Shown: positions 17,762 through 27,327, counted from the stretch's first letter. The stretch: 64,000 nt of DNA from CAZKBP01 sp964551015 (GCA_964551015.1 CAZKBP010000001.1:372001-436000), one strand, 5' to 3'. Numbers and translations are program-made. The notes: a model not told the origin generated them from the sequence alone.

Positions 17762-18283
17762 ATGGAAGAAATTGTAAACCGAGTAGCACGCAGTCCGCTG
17801 ATTACTTTTGACCTAGAAGACATTTACTCACCAGGAGAAAGAGTCCTATTTGATATTAAAGCACACCTCTATCAAGGAATGATTTTGAAAGAAAAAGACT
17901 TTCGTGCTTTTGTCAAAGAACACGACTGGAGCCAATATCAGGGTAAAAACGTAGCGCTCACGTGTAGTGTGGATGCCATTATTCCCACCTGGGCCTACAT
18001 GCTTCTTTGTGTAAATTTAGAACCTTATGCACATCATTTGGTTCTGGGCGATTTGCAAGACCTAGAAAAAGCACTTTATCAAAAAGCACTCAATGCCATC
18101 GATCCAGAGGATTTTAGAGACAAAAAAGTGGTTATTAAAGGCTGCGGAAAATTGCCTGTGCCCGAATCAGCGTATATAGAAATTACACGCCTGCTCAGAC
18201 CAGTTGCTAAAAGTATTATGTACGGAGAACCTTGTAGTACCGTACCACTTTACAAAAAGCCACGAAGCAAGACAGAATCCTGA
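17762..18283 (+). CDS. DUF2480 family protein
   Basis: This 173-residue protein has the Bacteroidota DUF2480 pattern: EIVNRVARSPLITFDLED at the N-terminus, a VALTCSVDAIIPTWAYML segment in the middle and KVVIKGCGKLPVPESAY near the end. The function is unknown; the conserved Cys and acidic residues resemble iron-sulfur or sulfur-transfer associated proteins, which is speculation. It stands alone, 116 bases after tsaB. Confidence 0.85.
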   Translation: MEEIVNRVARSPLITFDLEDIYSPGERVLFDIKAHLYQGMILKEKDFRAFVKEHDWSQYQGKNVALTCSVDAIIPTWAYMLLCVNLEPYAHHLVLGDLQDLEKALYQKALNAIDPEDFRDKKVVIKGCGKLPVPESAYIEITRLLRPVAKSIMYGEPCSTVPLYKKPRSKTES

Positions 18284-18328
18284 GAAAGAAATGAACTACC
18301 CATTCATTTACAAGAGGAAATCTGACTC

Positions 18329-19435
18329 TTAGAGAGATTGGTACATCTCGGCCAAAGGACCACTGGGGTTAAAAAGTCCTGCCAAATCTTTATAGGTAAT
18401 GCGTACATAACCACAGCCACGGGATTGATGCGGAAGTCGTTCCGTCAAGTGAAAGGTGATTTTATCCTTACTCAGGGAAAAGGAGGTACTTTCTTCCAAG
18501 CCGACTTTACAGGAAGCAAGTATTTCTTCATCTAAGCTGTGGTTACAAGCTTTATTAATCCTAGCCAAGATAATCTGATTCAACTCACTGATAGCATTGG
18601 GCTTGAACAAATCTCGAATTTGATAAACTTTGGCTTTCTTAAAGTTGATGTTGATGCCGTGAGAATCGTCAAAAAGTTGGGTATTTTGATCTTTGGAAAG
18701 ATGGTGATGTTTGCAAATACTGATTAAATCTTTCCCCAAGAAAGCGACTTCAAATTTGACATTTTCCTCGAAATCGTAAGCCACTGAGCCGATGCTATCA
18801 ATCATCGTGGCCGACTCAAAATAGTTTTCGATGGCCATATTCACCCGATTTGAGATATTAGCGTCTTGGATGCCCATCAGTTGGGGATAAGTAATATTAA
18901 GCGAGTGCTTACCATCTGGAGAGTTTTTATAGATTTCTAAATCATCTACTTCCAAACGCTTGAAAACGGGAGTCGCCATTTCTCTCAAAGTGATTTCAAA
19001 TGCTTCACCTTGCTTATTCTTCCAAGTACCGACGATTTGTCCTTGCTCTTTGAGCTGGCCTTTGAGCTGAGCCACGTTGTTCCCAGAAGAATCTTGTACC
19101 TCTAAGGTCAAAAAACGCCCATCTGCTTCAATAGTGCCACGAAGCGTTTGCAAAGGACTGTCTTGATTAATTGCCCAAAGTGTACCTGAGAGTTCCCGTC
19201 CGTATCTCCGCAGATTAATCTGAACGGGTTGCTGTTGGAGCGCGCCCTGGTAAGACTTATCAAAATTATCTAGAGTTTCGGGTATTTTCAGCTCAGCTGT
19301 CGTCAATACAGCTTGCGGATTGGACTCCTCGAGCGAAGAAGCTTCGGTTTGAATCGCTTCCTGTTGTGTTTCCCCAGTACAAGCCAGCACCCAGAGTGCC
19401 AAGCAAAAGCTACTGAGAAGGTTTGTTACTTTCAT
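18329..19435 (-). CDS. Lipoprotein with C-terminal DUF3298-like domain
   Basis: The start at 19435 gives a lipoprotein signal peptide (MKVTNLLSSFCLALWVLACTG, lipobox LAC); an upstream ATG at 19474 would put a polar leader before it and overlap the neighbouring gene. After a spacer comes a beta-rich region (about 60-170: LRRYGRELSGTLWAI, GTWKNKQGEAFEITLRE). The C-terminal domain resembles DUF3298/RsiV-type envelope proteins (LRDLFKPNAISELN-like segment, then ending TYKDLAGLFNPSGPL). It is 367 residues and outer-membrane anchored by prediction. It is 2 bases from the DUF4846 gene upstream and probably co-transcribed with it. Confidence 0.75.
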   Translation of the reverse strand: MKVTNLLSSFCLALWVLACTGETQQEAIQTEASSLEESNPQAVLTTAELKIPETLDNFDKSYQGALQQQPVQINLRRYGRELSGTLWAINQDSPLQTLRGTIEADGRFLTLEVQDSSGNNVAQLKGQLKEQGQIVGTWKNKQGEAFEITLREMATPVFKRLEVDDLEIYKNSPDGKHSLNITYPQLMGIQDANISNRVNMAIENYFESATMIDSIGSVAYDFEENVKFEVAFLGKDLISICKHHHLSKDQNTQLFDDSHGININFKKAKVYQIRDLFKPNAISELNQIILARINKACNHSLDEEILASCKVGLEESTSFSLSKDKITFHLTERLPHQSRGCGYVRITYKDLAGLFNPSGPLAEMYQSL

Positions 19436-19437
19436 GA

Positions 19438-20301
19438 CTAAAATCTTTTGAGACTGTCTTTGTAAAATGTCCATTCTTCTATCTCTAATTTATGGTACAA
19501 TGTTTCCACGCGATACCAAGGGCTAATCTTGGCTTCTTGTCGATTTTTAACTACGTGAATATCTTGAGCCGGCCGGGCACTTTGAGCCAGTAGAAAAATC
19601 AAACCGCCCGTTTCCAGATGCTGAGCCATATCTACTACGAGCATTACGTGCCCCGGAAATCCACCTCTTACGAGCATATCTCCAATTTGAACTTGGTGAG
19701 GATCAATAACCGAATCTAACTCTTTGTCCAAAGACCAAGAACCTGCGTAATTAAATATTGTATTTAGGTAATCACGAAAATTCGCGTAAGAGCTATCTGG
19801 ATCGGCTTCTTTAACCCAGGTCACCTTTCTGCCTTGCACGAGTGGCCGATAACCCACTCTCCACGAAGTATAAAAAGCGGTATCTCCACTGCTGAAGTTG
19901 AAATGAATTTCATCGTAGCGTTGTTGTTGGTAGAGATATTCAGCCCTGAGTCGAATCGCAGCATCTGCGCATTGTTGTAGATTTTTTTCTCCCACATCAA
20001 TATCCAAAACCCGATACGAAAAACTCTGATCCTCTTTTTGATTTCCGTTGTGTAAATAAACCAGCGTATCTTTCTTTAGAGGGAAATTTTGTAAGTAGGC
20101 TGCATACGAATGAGGTCGGGGGTACAAACGAACATAGCCATCGAGGAGGGGTATATCTTTGATGTGTGAAATAGAAACCGTATCTATAACTAGGCTGTCT
20201 GGTAAGGGTGCCTGAAGTGAATCCCTGTCTTGTGCCTGAGCTGAGAAGCCAAGAGTAATATACAAAGCACTTGTAATGAGGTAATAGTATTTTTTCTTCA
20301 C
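19438..20301 (-). CDS. DUF4846 family exported protein
   Basis: The family is recognised by LYPRPHSYAAYLQNFPL, the QQCADAAIRLRAEYLY helix, the IHFNFSSGDTAFYTSWR segment and the GGFPGHVMLVVDMA signature. I place the start at the GTG at 20301 because it opens a clean signal peptide (VKKKYYYLITSALYITLGFSAQAQ). The ATG at 20364 is in frame but would put 21 polar residues before it. The family's function is unknown; it is exported and common in Bacteroidota. The downstream lipoprotein begins 2 bases later. Confidence 0.8.
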   Translation of the reverse strand: MKKKYYYLITSALYITLGFSAQAQDRDSLQAPLPDSLVIDTVSISHIKDIPLLDGYVRLYPRPHSYAAYLQNFPLKKDTLVYLHNGNQKEDQSFSYRVLDIDVGEKNLQQCADAAIRLRAEYLYQQQRYDEIHFNFSSGDTAFYTSWRVGYRPLVQGRKVTWVKEADPDSSYANFRDYLNTIFNYAGSWSLDKELDSVIDPHQVQIGDMLVRGGFPGHVMLVVDMAQHLETGGLIFLLAQSARPAQDIHVVKNRQEAKISPWYRVETLYHKLEIEEWTFYKDSLKRF

Positions 20302-20364
20302 TAAGAAAACTTTAATTGTAAAATGACAATTACCCGGCGTCTCGAGGGTATAGATATGCTCCAA

Positions 20365-20839
20365 TGGGCTGAAAATGCTATTTTACCCACTTGCCCTTTA
20401 TCCTTAGAGCCAACCACTACAATCTTACCTTATAGACGCTACAAATTTACTAAATGATCTCAGAATTGTCTTTTTTTGTAGCAAAGCTTTTGTACTTCGA
20501 GATAACTTTTATTGTAAAATCGGAATATATGATTTCTAAGCAAGCTTGCGGTTGGCTTTTGGACGGAAAATATCGAAATCGTCTCCGATTTATGCTATTT
20601 AAGTCCTAAAATATCACCATCATAGGTATTTGGTGGAGAAATAGTGTAAAGCTGAACAGAATATTACATCTGGAATAATTTTCGTCACTTTGTTCAGGCT
20701 GACTGGAAAAAGAATCGGATGAAAGGGAAAGCATTCATTAGATTTATCATCAAAATGCAACCTAAAATTATAAATCGAGGTTATTAATTAGTAGAACTTT
20801 TACATTCATTCTTCTATTTTTAAAATTTATAGTAATCTC
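20365..20839. other. Intergenic region upstream of the shortened small heat-shock gene
   Basis: These 475 bases hold no convincing gene. If the 20840-21040 gene is a decayed small heat-shock protein, the missing N-terminal part is not recognisable here in any frame. The region must contain the promoter of the minus-strand DUF4846 gene. Confidence 0.4.
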
Positions 20840-21040
20840 ATGAAAAATCAGCATTCAAAATCCAATACGAAAATTTTGGTTGAGTTTGTATCCGTTACCT
20901 TTCCCAACCACATGCGTGCCTACAGCTTACCAACTGGTACAGATACAAACCAGATTAAGACCTTGTATGAAAATGATCTCCTCAAAATTCGCCTACCACA
21001 CCCTCTAGCCGCCCAAAGACCCACCCTCTCTAATTCCTGA
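20840..21040 (+). CDS. Shortened Hsp20/alpha-crystallin-like protein, possibly a pseudogene remnant
   Basis: The 66-residue product matches only the end of an alpha-crystallin domain: MRAYSLPTGTDTNQIKTLYE followed by NDLLKIRLPHP, compare the family pattern F-x-LP-x-x-VD-x-x-x-I-x-A-x-Y-x-NGVL-x-I-x-LP. The N-terminal arm and first beta strands of the usual 90-residue core are absent. It may be a remnant or a minimal chaperone; an ATG and an AT-rich upstream region are present. The assignment is from pattern recall. Confidence 0.5.
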   Translation: MKNQHSKSNTKILVEFVSVTFPNHMRAYSLPTGTDTNQIKTLYENDLLKIRLPHPLAAQRPTLSNS

Positions 21041-21148
21041 GAGGGGAGAGCGATCAACGCTTGGCCTTTCTGTTAGTTATTATATTCAGGGAAGGTACAA
21101 AAGACAGCCCCAAGTAGCTTCTGGCACTGCTAGTTAACTTACTAGACG

Positions 21149-21544
21149 CTAAATTTCTTCACAGGCTACAAATTTCACAGGCAAATGGGTCAATGATTCA
21201 AAGTAATCGCCTAATTCTTTCATATCTTCATCTTCCTCTTCGTAGTACCAGATGATATCCACGAAATAGCCATCAAGCTGGTCAATTCTCTCCAGCTCTT
21301 TCATGATGTTGGTAATGAAAGAATTAGTGCCTGTGTTGAAATAAGTGAATTTGAAGGCAATCGTGGTTCTTTTTACAGTCGGGTGGTAGCTATATTCTCG
21401 CAACGACTCCAAGATTGGTTCATAAAACTCTTTCGCGTACTCTGGAAAGGAAACTCCTTTGATCTCCAATACACCTTTCTGATAGTCAAAGTTAACAGCA
21501 GGTGTATTCTCAGTTTCTTCTATTTTGATGTTTTGCATGTTCAA
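21149..21544 (-). CDS. SiaC-like (DUF1987) regulatory phosphoprotein
   Basis: This 131-residue protein begins IKIEETENTPAVNFDYQKGVLEIKGVSFPE and contains FKFTYFNTGTNSFITNIMKEL, the conserved centre of the SiaC family. In Pseudomonas, SiaC is phosphorylated by the SiaB kinase on a Thr in this motif (equivalent to Thr71 here), dephosphorylated by SiaA, and controls a diguanylate cyclase. None of those partners is adjacent. A few acidic residues follow (EEEDEDMKE). The family call is firm; the role here is inferred. Confidence 0.85.
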   Translation of the reverse strand: MNMQNIKIEETENTPAVNFDYQKGVLEIKGVSFPEYAKEFYEPILESLREYSYHPTVKRTTIAFKFTYFNTGTNSFITNIMKELERIDQLDGYFVDIIWYYEEEDEDMKELGDYFESLTHLPVKFVACEEI

Positions 21545-22234
21545 ATCTGGAATATATCCCTTAATTTAATTACTTGATCTACCTAAAAATGTTGAACCTA
21601 AGAGGAGAGATTCGTCATCACTGTAAGATTCAAGAACACTTTCGAAAAATATAAATTCACACCGAAACTATCTATCGATTATTATGTTTGTTTTATCGAG
21701 AGATTATGTTAATTTATCTCTATATGATGCTAATGAGCTCACAACCGAGTAGATAATATAAGCATCTTAATTATTCAAAATTAGGTAAAATTTCAATACA
21801 GCATGCCTTCTCCTACTAGCACAAACAGGCAACCCAAGAAAATGTAGAGAGATTGGATGTAAGTTTTAAGCGAAAGTTGATATTTTTTTATAGAATCACG
21901 CAAAACTCACGGAGAAACTGCGGATTTGCTGCAAAAAAATCGAGTTTTCCTCAGAAAACACACAAGAAAACAGCGCAGGGAAGAAATTTTTAAGATAAAA
22001 GCCGAGGTTTGTAACAAAAAGAATAAACAAAAAGTTATGTACGCAAATTAGTTAAGCCAAGATTTGTGCCTATAGATTTTGATATTGCTCTGTTTTTAGT
22101 GCTTTGAAAATTTAGAAAATTGAAAATCAATGACTTGAACTTTATTTGCACGGATTTTAAATGTTACTATGCGTTTTGGCTTTACCTAATCAGAATTTAT
22201 CCTATTCATCTTACATATAAATAATTAGACGGAC
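21545..22234. other. Long AT-rich intergenic region before cas6
   Basis: No coding frame and no regularly spaced direct repeats are visible in these 690 bases, so there is no CRISPR array directly upstream of Cas6. A small hairpin (ATTGA-AAA-TCAAT, 22119-22131) lies about 100 bases before the cas6 start. The region must hold the promoters of the SiaC-like gene (minus) and cas6 (plus). Confidence 0.5.
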
Positions 22235-23050
22235 ATGAGGGTTAGAATTGTATTCAAATTAAAAAATAGAGGAGGTTATGTTCCTTTCCACCACCAGCAT
22301 CTCTTGTCTCAGTTCATCAATGAAGTACTAAGAGAAGGAGATAGTTTATTCCGATCTTTTCCTTTTTATAACTTCTCTGGCTTGAAGGGTCAGACCAAAG
22401 TTAGCCGCAACGGTCTGCACTTCTATTCTTCCAAGGTCACGCTCGTGATCTCTAGCTTTTCAGATGAGTTTATTGATTATCTGATTCAAAAAGTCTTTGC
22501 CCGAGAAGATATTAAAGTAGGAAGTTTACACCTTATACCAGAGTTTGTAGAGAAAGAACATATCCCCGAACTGAAAGATGCTGTCAAATATATTTGCATA
22601 TCTCCACTGGTGCTCGTAAATCCAGATTACGATAGCTACTACGCCAAAAAATTTATATCACCAGATACCGATATCTTCTCTGATTTATTGTATGAGACGA
22701 CCATGACACGTATGGAGCTTTCGGGTAAATATAGCCCAGAAGAAATCAAAAGCTTCTACAAGTTTCAGTTGATTCCCGATAAGGCATATTTGAAAAAAAT
22801 CAAAGATGACGATAAAAAGTTTGCCAGAATCTATACCGTCTACGAAGATAAGACCAAGTACGAACTCAGAGGATATACCTTACCTTTCACTTTGTATGCT
22901 ACCAAAGAAGTCCAAGACTTCGTTTTTAGATGCGGTCTGGGGGCTTACACCTCCAAAGGGTTTGGTATGCTAGACTTGGCTAATGTAGATCCCGTCAAGC
23001 GAACGGTCATCTATGAAGTGTCTTCTGGACAGAGTTATCAAGCACGCTAG
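22235..23050 (+). CDS. cas6: CRISPR-associated endoribonuclease Cas6, stand-alone
   Basis: The 271-residue protein shows the Cas6 pattern: an N-terminal RAMP strand (RVRIVFKL), the HHQHLLSQFINEVL helix, FPFYNFSGL (42-50) and the C-terminal glycine-rich loop GLGAYTSKGFG (234-244). Cas6 cuts CRISPR precursor RNA at each repeat. No other cas gene or array is within the window, and the next gene is a convergent T9SS plug gene 7 bases away. In many Cas6 proteins a catalytic His stands in a LHEEG-like segment before the FTFS motif; here the segment reads LREGD (32-36), so the active residues may differ (His19, 20 and 22 are nearby). Family call is strong, activity uncertain. Confidence 0.85.
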   Translation: MRVRIVFKLKNRGGYVPFHHQHLLSQFINEVLREGDSLFRSFPFYNFSGLKGQTKVSRNGLHFYSSKVTLVISSFSDEFIDYLIQKVFAREDIKVGSLHLIPEFVEKEHIPELKDAVKYICISPLVLVNPDYDSYYAKKFISPDTDIFSDLLYETTMTRMELSGKYSPEEIKSFYKFQLIPDKAYLKKIKDDDKKFARIYTVYEDKTKYELRGYTLPFTLYATKEVQDFVFRCGLGAYTSKGFGMLDLANVDPVKRTVIYEVSSGQSYQAR

Positions 23051-23057
23051 TGCCTCT

Positions 23058-24404
23058 TTATCGCGCGTCATTGGAGTCAAATTGCGTGTAGGCTACTACT
23101 TGGTCGGCTCTTGCTCCCAAAGGACGATGATAAACAATAATCTCGTAGTCGTTTTCTGTATCTTGGAAATATCCTTCAAATTCCTCTAGGCTCACTTCTG
23201 GCTTATCAGGCAATTTCACGCCGTAAGCATAATTATACTCGCCTTGTTTCATAAGAATAGCTGCTTGATAAGCCGCCTCCGGCTCTCGGTAAACCATCTG
23301 GTTGGTAGAATCAGTTGCCCAAAGATTATAAGCTCCCATCACGTACACATTGGAATTGTATAGCTCTTCTGAGGATAATGTAAACAGAACAGATACGTAC
23401 TCGCCCTCGAGGGGGCCTCTTCCCGTTTCGTAATGCTCTACCAAATACCTTCCGTTCATATCCGGTCTTCTCACGTAGGGCTTCTCTGCCCGAGATTCAT
23501 CTTCGTACACACTGGCAAACACGGTATCATTTTGTACGCGAATGTCGGTTATATTAAGACCCAAAAAACGAGTACTTTTAAGTTCAAAACGTCTAAACTC
23601 ATTCAGCCCTGGGAAATTATTTTCCAAATTAAAATGCTGATAAAGGAGTTTCTTATCAAATTCTCTGACCGAGGTAGGTAACAAATTATCAATGGTTGCA
23701 TCCCAGCGGTAATTCTGGCGAATGACTACACGCAGGTCATTTCGTGGATTAGTCACCTCGTAGTTGTTATAATTGATTTCGAACTCGATTTGCTGATTTT
23801 TTTTCCTTAAAGAATTTTCATTAGAAAATTTTACCACAGGTTGTATACTCAGGCGATTATCATAGACAACAAATCGGCGCGTTAAGATCAAGTCGTCTTC
23901 ATCTCCATCTCGAAATACCTTCAAGACATAATTTCCTGTGACTTTCAGGCGAGGCAACTCGAAGCGATAGTGTACATAGGGAATACGAGTATTGATAGAA
24001 AAATCATAATCACGTATCTGAAAATTATTGAACGCATTCAAAAACTCGATATCATTGAGCAGCGATAGCTTCCAGTCATAGTTACAGTGTACGATCTTGA
24101 CCCGAAAATCCTCACTTTCATCTTTCAGCACGTCAAACTCTAAAACCAAAGGCTGGGTTTGGTTGATAAATATCACGGGTGGCTCGAGGGTCTGTTCACG
24201 GTTATTCTGATTGGTACTAGGATAAAGCAAGACCGTTTTAATATAAGGTTCATAAACGTGATCTTGAAGAAGAAATTTTTTACCCGAAAACGCGGTCGTG
24301 GCCTCGGTGCTGGTTTGCGTGGGAACAGGCAGACAGGCATACACCAGAAAGCTGATCAGAATGAAGTATGTAAACCTAGTTAGGAAAGAAAGTATATGGT
24401 ACAT
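23058..24404 (-). CDS. Type IX secretion system plug protein (DUF5103)
   Basis: The 448-residue protein has a lipoprotein-type signal (LISFLVYACLPV). An N-terminal beta-sandwich follows (PLVLEFDVLKDESEDFRVKI, HCNYDWK, RIPYVHYRFELP, GNYVLKVFRDGD) and then the C-terminal LEGEYVSVLFTL-type domain. This is the DUF5103 layout, now called the T9SS Plug, which blocks the periplasmic opening of the SprA translocon when no cargo is passing. The gene fits the T9SS cargo signal found at 58803-60509. It is convergent with cas6 and divergent from gatB. Confidence 0.88.
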   Translation of the reverse strand: MYHILSFLTRFTYFILISFLVYACLPVPTQTSTEATTAFSGKKFLLQDHVYEPYIKTVLLYPSTNQNNREQTLEPPVIFINQTQPLVLEFDVLKDESEDFRVKIVHCNYDWKLSLLNDIEFLNAFNNFQIRDYDFSINTRIPYVHYRFELPRLKVTGNYVLKVFRDGDEDDLILTRRFVVYDNRLSIQPVVKFSNENSLRKKNQQIEFEINYNNYEVTNPRNDLRVVIRQNYRWDATIDNLLPTSVREFDKKLLYQHFNLENNFPGLNEFRRFELKSTRFLGLNITDIRVQNDTVFASVYEDESRAEKPYVRRPDMNGRYLVEHYETGRGPLEGEYVSVLFTLSSEELYNSNVYVMGAYNLWATDSTNQMVYREPEAAYQAAILMKQGEYNYAYGVKLPDKPEVSLEEFEGYFQDTENDYEIIVYHRPLGARADQVVAYTQFDSNDAR

Positions 24405-24623
24405 AAGGTTTCTAAACGAATGATTAGATCAATTTAAAATAAAAATGCTTCCAGCTCGTGCTGGCTCTTGTTTTGAAAGAGTGCCCATGGGTTCGCATTT
24501 GCCATACAGCAAGCATCAAAGCGGGTGAATTTTTACCCAAAATAAGGAAATTTCTTGGAACTCTCCGTTTTTTGTGGATTCGAGTCTAAATTGCAAACCT
24601 AAAACCAATTCAAAGATAATACT

Positions 24624-26087
24624 ATGGCACAAGCCCTTCACGCAGGCTACGAGGTGGTGGTAGGCTTGGAAGTACACGCCCAACTCAAAACCCAAAGTAA
24701 GGCTTTTGCCCCAGAAGACAATACTTTTGGAGCAGAACCCAACACAAGAGTCAGTATAGTCAGTTTGGCGCATCCAGGAGCCATGCCCAAACTTAATGAA
24801 AAGATGGTACATTATGCGCTCAGATTGGGGCTAGCCTGTGGCTCGACCATGAATACCAAACATTATTTTGATCGGAAGAATTATTTCTATCCCGATTTAC
24901 CCAAAGGCTATCAGATTTCTCAGGATAAAAAGCCCATTTGTGTGGGAGGAAAGTTGCCCGTCCGGCTGGCAGACGGTAGCCTACAACATTTCCAGTTGCA
25001 TCATATTCACATGGAAGAAGACGCGGGCAAATCTATCCATACCTCCGAAGTAGCAGATACACTCGTGGATTTTAACCGAGCGGGGGTGCCGTTGCTTGAA
25101 ATCGTGACTGAGCCTGTCATGCGTTCTGGGGAAGAAGCCTATCTTTTCATGCAAGAAATTCGGCGTTTGGTGCGGTATCTGGATATTTGTGATGGAAATA
25201 TGGAAGCAGGGTCTTTGCGCTGTGATGCCAATATTTCCGTACGTAAGCCGGGAGCACCTCTGGGAACCAAAGTGGAGATCAAAAATATGAACTCTATCCG
25301 CAATGTAAAACGTGCCGTAGAATACGAGGCAGAACGTCAGGTGCAAGTCCTAGAAGCAGGAGGGAAGATTCAGCAAGAAACGCGCACTTTTGATGTAAAT
25401 ACGGGCAAAACCTACGGACTTCGGGTCAAAGAAAGCCTGAACGATTATCGCTATTTTCCAGAGCCAGATCTGAGTCCCATTTTGATCTCTGAAGATCAGC
25501 TGCAGGCCATTCAACAAGATTTACCCGCCTTGCCTTGGGAGCTTTTTACCCAATTCACCACTGCTTACCAATTATCTGATTATGACGCCAGCCTTTTGAT
25601 TGAAGATCAGGCTCTTGCCCAATACTTTTTGGAAGTTGCCCAACATAACTCAAACTATAAAGCCATTGCCAACTGGCTTTCGGTAGAAATGAAGTCTTAT
25701 TTGAATGAAAATAATTTAGAAGTCAGCGACTTTCCCGTCTTAGCTACCGCTTTAGCAGCGTTAATTCAACTTGTTGATTCCCAAAAAATTAACCATTCCT
25801 TAGCGGCTCAAAAATTACTTCCTCTGATGATTCAATTTCCGGAGAAAGAAGTCGCCATTTTGGCCAAAGAGAATGACTTATTACAACAAAGCGATAGTGG
25901 CACTTTGGAAGCTGTCATTCAGGAAGTATTGCAGGCTTTTCCTGATAAAGTAAAGGCTTTCAAAAAAGGCAAAAAAGGTTTGCAGGGAATGTTCATGGGA
26001 GAGGTCATGAAGCGAACCAAAGGAAAAGCCGACCCCAAGCTTACCCAAAAATTACTCAAAGAAGCCCTCGATCAGGCTACCTATTGA
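24624..26087 (+). CDS. gatB: Asp-tRNA(Asn)/Glu-tRNA(Gln) amidotransferase subunit B
   Basis: The 487-residue protein begins YEVVVGLEVHAQLKTQSKAF and has the PG[AS]MP, NRxGVPLLEIVTEP and RxDANISVRKPG motifs of GatB. The C-terminal YqeY-like helical tail (QGMFMGEVMKRTKGKADP) binds the tRNA. GatB activates and transamidates Glu-tRNA(Gln) or Asp-tRNA(Asn) with ammonia from GatA. The gatA and gatC genes are not adjacent. The length is normal. Confidence 0.97.
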   Translation: MAQALHAGYEVVVGLEVHAQLKTQSKAFAPEDNTFGAEPNTRVSIVSLAHPGAMPKLNEKMVHYALRLGLACGSTMNTKHYFDRKNYFYPDLPKGYQISQDKKPICVGGKLPVRLADGSLQHFQLHHIHMEEDAGKSIHTSEVADTLVDFNRAGVPLLEIVTEPVMRSGEEAYLFMQEIRRLVRYLDICDGNMEAGSLRCDANISVRKPGAPLGTKVEIKNMNSIRNVKRAVEYEAERQVQVLEAGGKIQQETRTFDVNTGKTYGLRVKESLNDYRYFPEPDLSPILISEDQLQAIQQDLPALPWELFTQFTTAYQLSDYDASLLIEDQALAQYFLEVAQHNSNYKAIANWLSVEMKSYLNENNLEVSDFPVLATALAALIQLVDSQKINHSLAAQKLLPLMIQFPEKEVAILAKENDLLQQSDSGTLEAVIQEVLQAFPDKVKAFKKGKKGLQGMFMGEVMKRTKGKADPKLTQKLLKEALDQATY

Positions 26088-26161
26088 ACCCAAGGTAGAA
26101 CTAAAGAGCCTGACTTGCTTGTATTTATATAAAATTTAGACCCTGAAAATAGATCAAGACC

Positions 26162-27316
26162 GTGAAAAATATATTCCATTCTCGTTTTTTGAAATTTCCC
26201 ATCCAAATTAGCCTACTTTTAACGCTCTTATGCAATTGTGCTAATCCAAATCAGGAAGAAAATACCGAAACAGGCGAAACTTTGAAAATTTCTGCCAAAA
26301 TCCTCAGCCCTCAGAAAGGAATTATTACCTTGAAAAAACTAAGTTCAGAAGGCTTCAGGGTGATCGATTCTCTGGAACACAGCGGCAATTCTTTCCAGAT
26401 GAAAGTACCCGTGGGCGAACCCGATTTTTATCTACTCAATGTATTCGGTCAAAAAGATATACCACTGGTACTCAACAACCAGTCTGTTTACTTGGAGATA
26501 GATGCCCGTGGTCGTGAAATCTCTTATTACGCGGAAGGATCTCGTGATACAGATTATTATATGGCATTGGAGCGTTATCTAGCTGATTTTAAGAGGAAAT
26601 TAGATGCTCTCAAGAAAGAAAATGTGGAAGATACCGCTCGAGCTCTGGCCGAGATACAAGCAAGCTATGCGCAAATTCAGGAAAAAGGCGTGGAAGATAT
26701 CAAAAATATGATCGATACCATCGTCCCTTCTGTGGTAGCCATCCGAGCAGCCAGCGTATTAGACCCACGTGAAGAAATTGTCTATCTCAAAGGAGTAGCT
26801 GAAAAAATGCAAAAGGCTCTGCCTGACTCTCGATACACACAGGAATTTAACCAAAAAGTCAATCAATTTTATGCTCAGTACCAAAGTGCGCAACAATTAG
26901 CTCCGGGCAAGATGGCTCCTGAAATTAGCTTAGAGAATCCCCAAGGAGAGGTCATACCGCTTTCTTCGCTCCGAGGCAAGTTGGTACTCGTAGATTTTTG
27001 GGCTTCTTGGTGCAAACCTTGCCGTGTAGAAAATCCTAATGTGCTACGTGTTTACGAAAAGTACAAAGATCAAGGCTTTGAAATTTATGGTGTTTCCCTG
27101 GACCGTGATCGAGAGGATTGGTTACAGGCCATAGAGCAGGATGGATTAAGCTGGATTCACGTTTCAGATTTGCAGTTTTGGCAATCTGAGGTGGTCAATA
27201 CTTACCAAATCCAAGGCATTCCCGCCACCTATTTGATTAGCCCCAAGGGTGAAATCTTAGCCCGGAACCTGAGAGGAGAGCGCTTGGAAGCACGGGTGCG
27301 CGAGGAGTTAAATTAA
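26162..27316 (+). CDS. TlpA-like thioredoxin-fold lipoprotein with DUF4369-type domain
   Basis: Translation begins at a GTG. The signal peptide ends at a lipobox-like LLLTLLCNCANP (the Cys after LLLTLLCN). An N-terminal beta domain of DUF4369 type (about 40-125: KGIITLKKLSSEGF, VPVGEPDFYLLNVFG) is followed by a helical linker and a thioredoxin domain with active site WCKPC (Cys284, Cys287). Proteins of this shape act in periplasmic disulfide reduction, often for cytochrome maturation or defence against oxidation in Bacteroidota. It follows gatB but is separated by about 75 bases. Confidence 0.85.
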   Translation: MKNIFHSRFLKFPIQISLLLTLLCNCANPNQEENTETGETLKISAKILSPQKGIITLKKLSSEGFRVIDSLEHSGNSFQMKVPVGEPDFYLLNVFGQKDIPLVLNNQSVYLEIDARGREISYYAEGSRDTDYYMALERYLADFKRKLDALKKENVEDTARALAEIQASYAQIQEKGVEDIKNMIDTIVPSVVAIRAASVLDPREEIVYLKGVAEKMQKALPDSRYTQEFNQKVNQFYAQYQSAQQLAPGKMAPEISLENPQGEVIPLSSLRGKLVLVDFWASWCKPCRVENPNVLRVYEKYKDQGFEIYGVSLDRDREDWLQAIEQDGLSWIHVSDLQFWQSEVVNTYQIQGIPATYLISPKGEILARNLRGERLEARVREELN

Positions 27317-27327
27317 GCTTGAACCCT

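Noticed and set aside
21545..22234. Possible CRISPR array or leader beside cas6
   Set aside because: No direct repeats of 25-40 bases with regular spacing are seen; only an isolated short hairpin.
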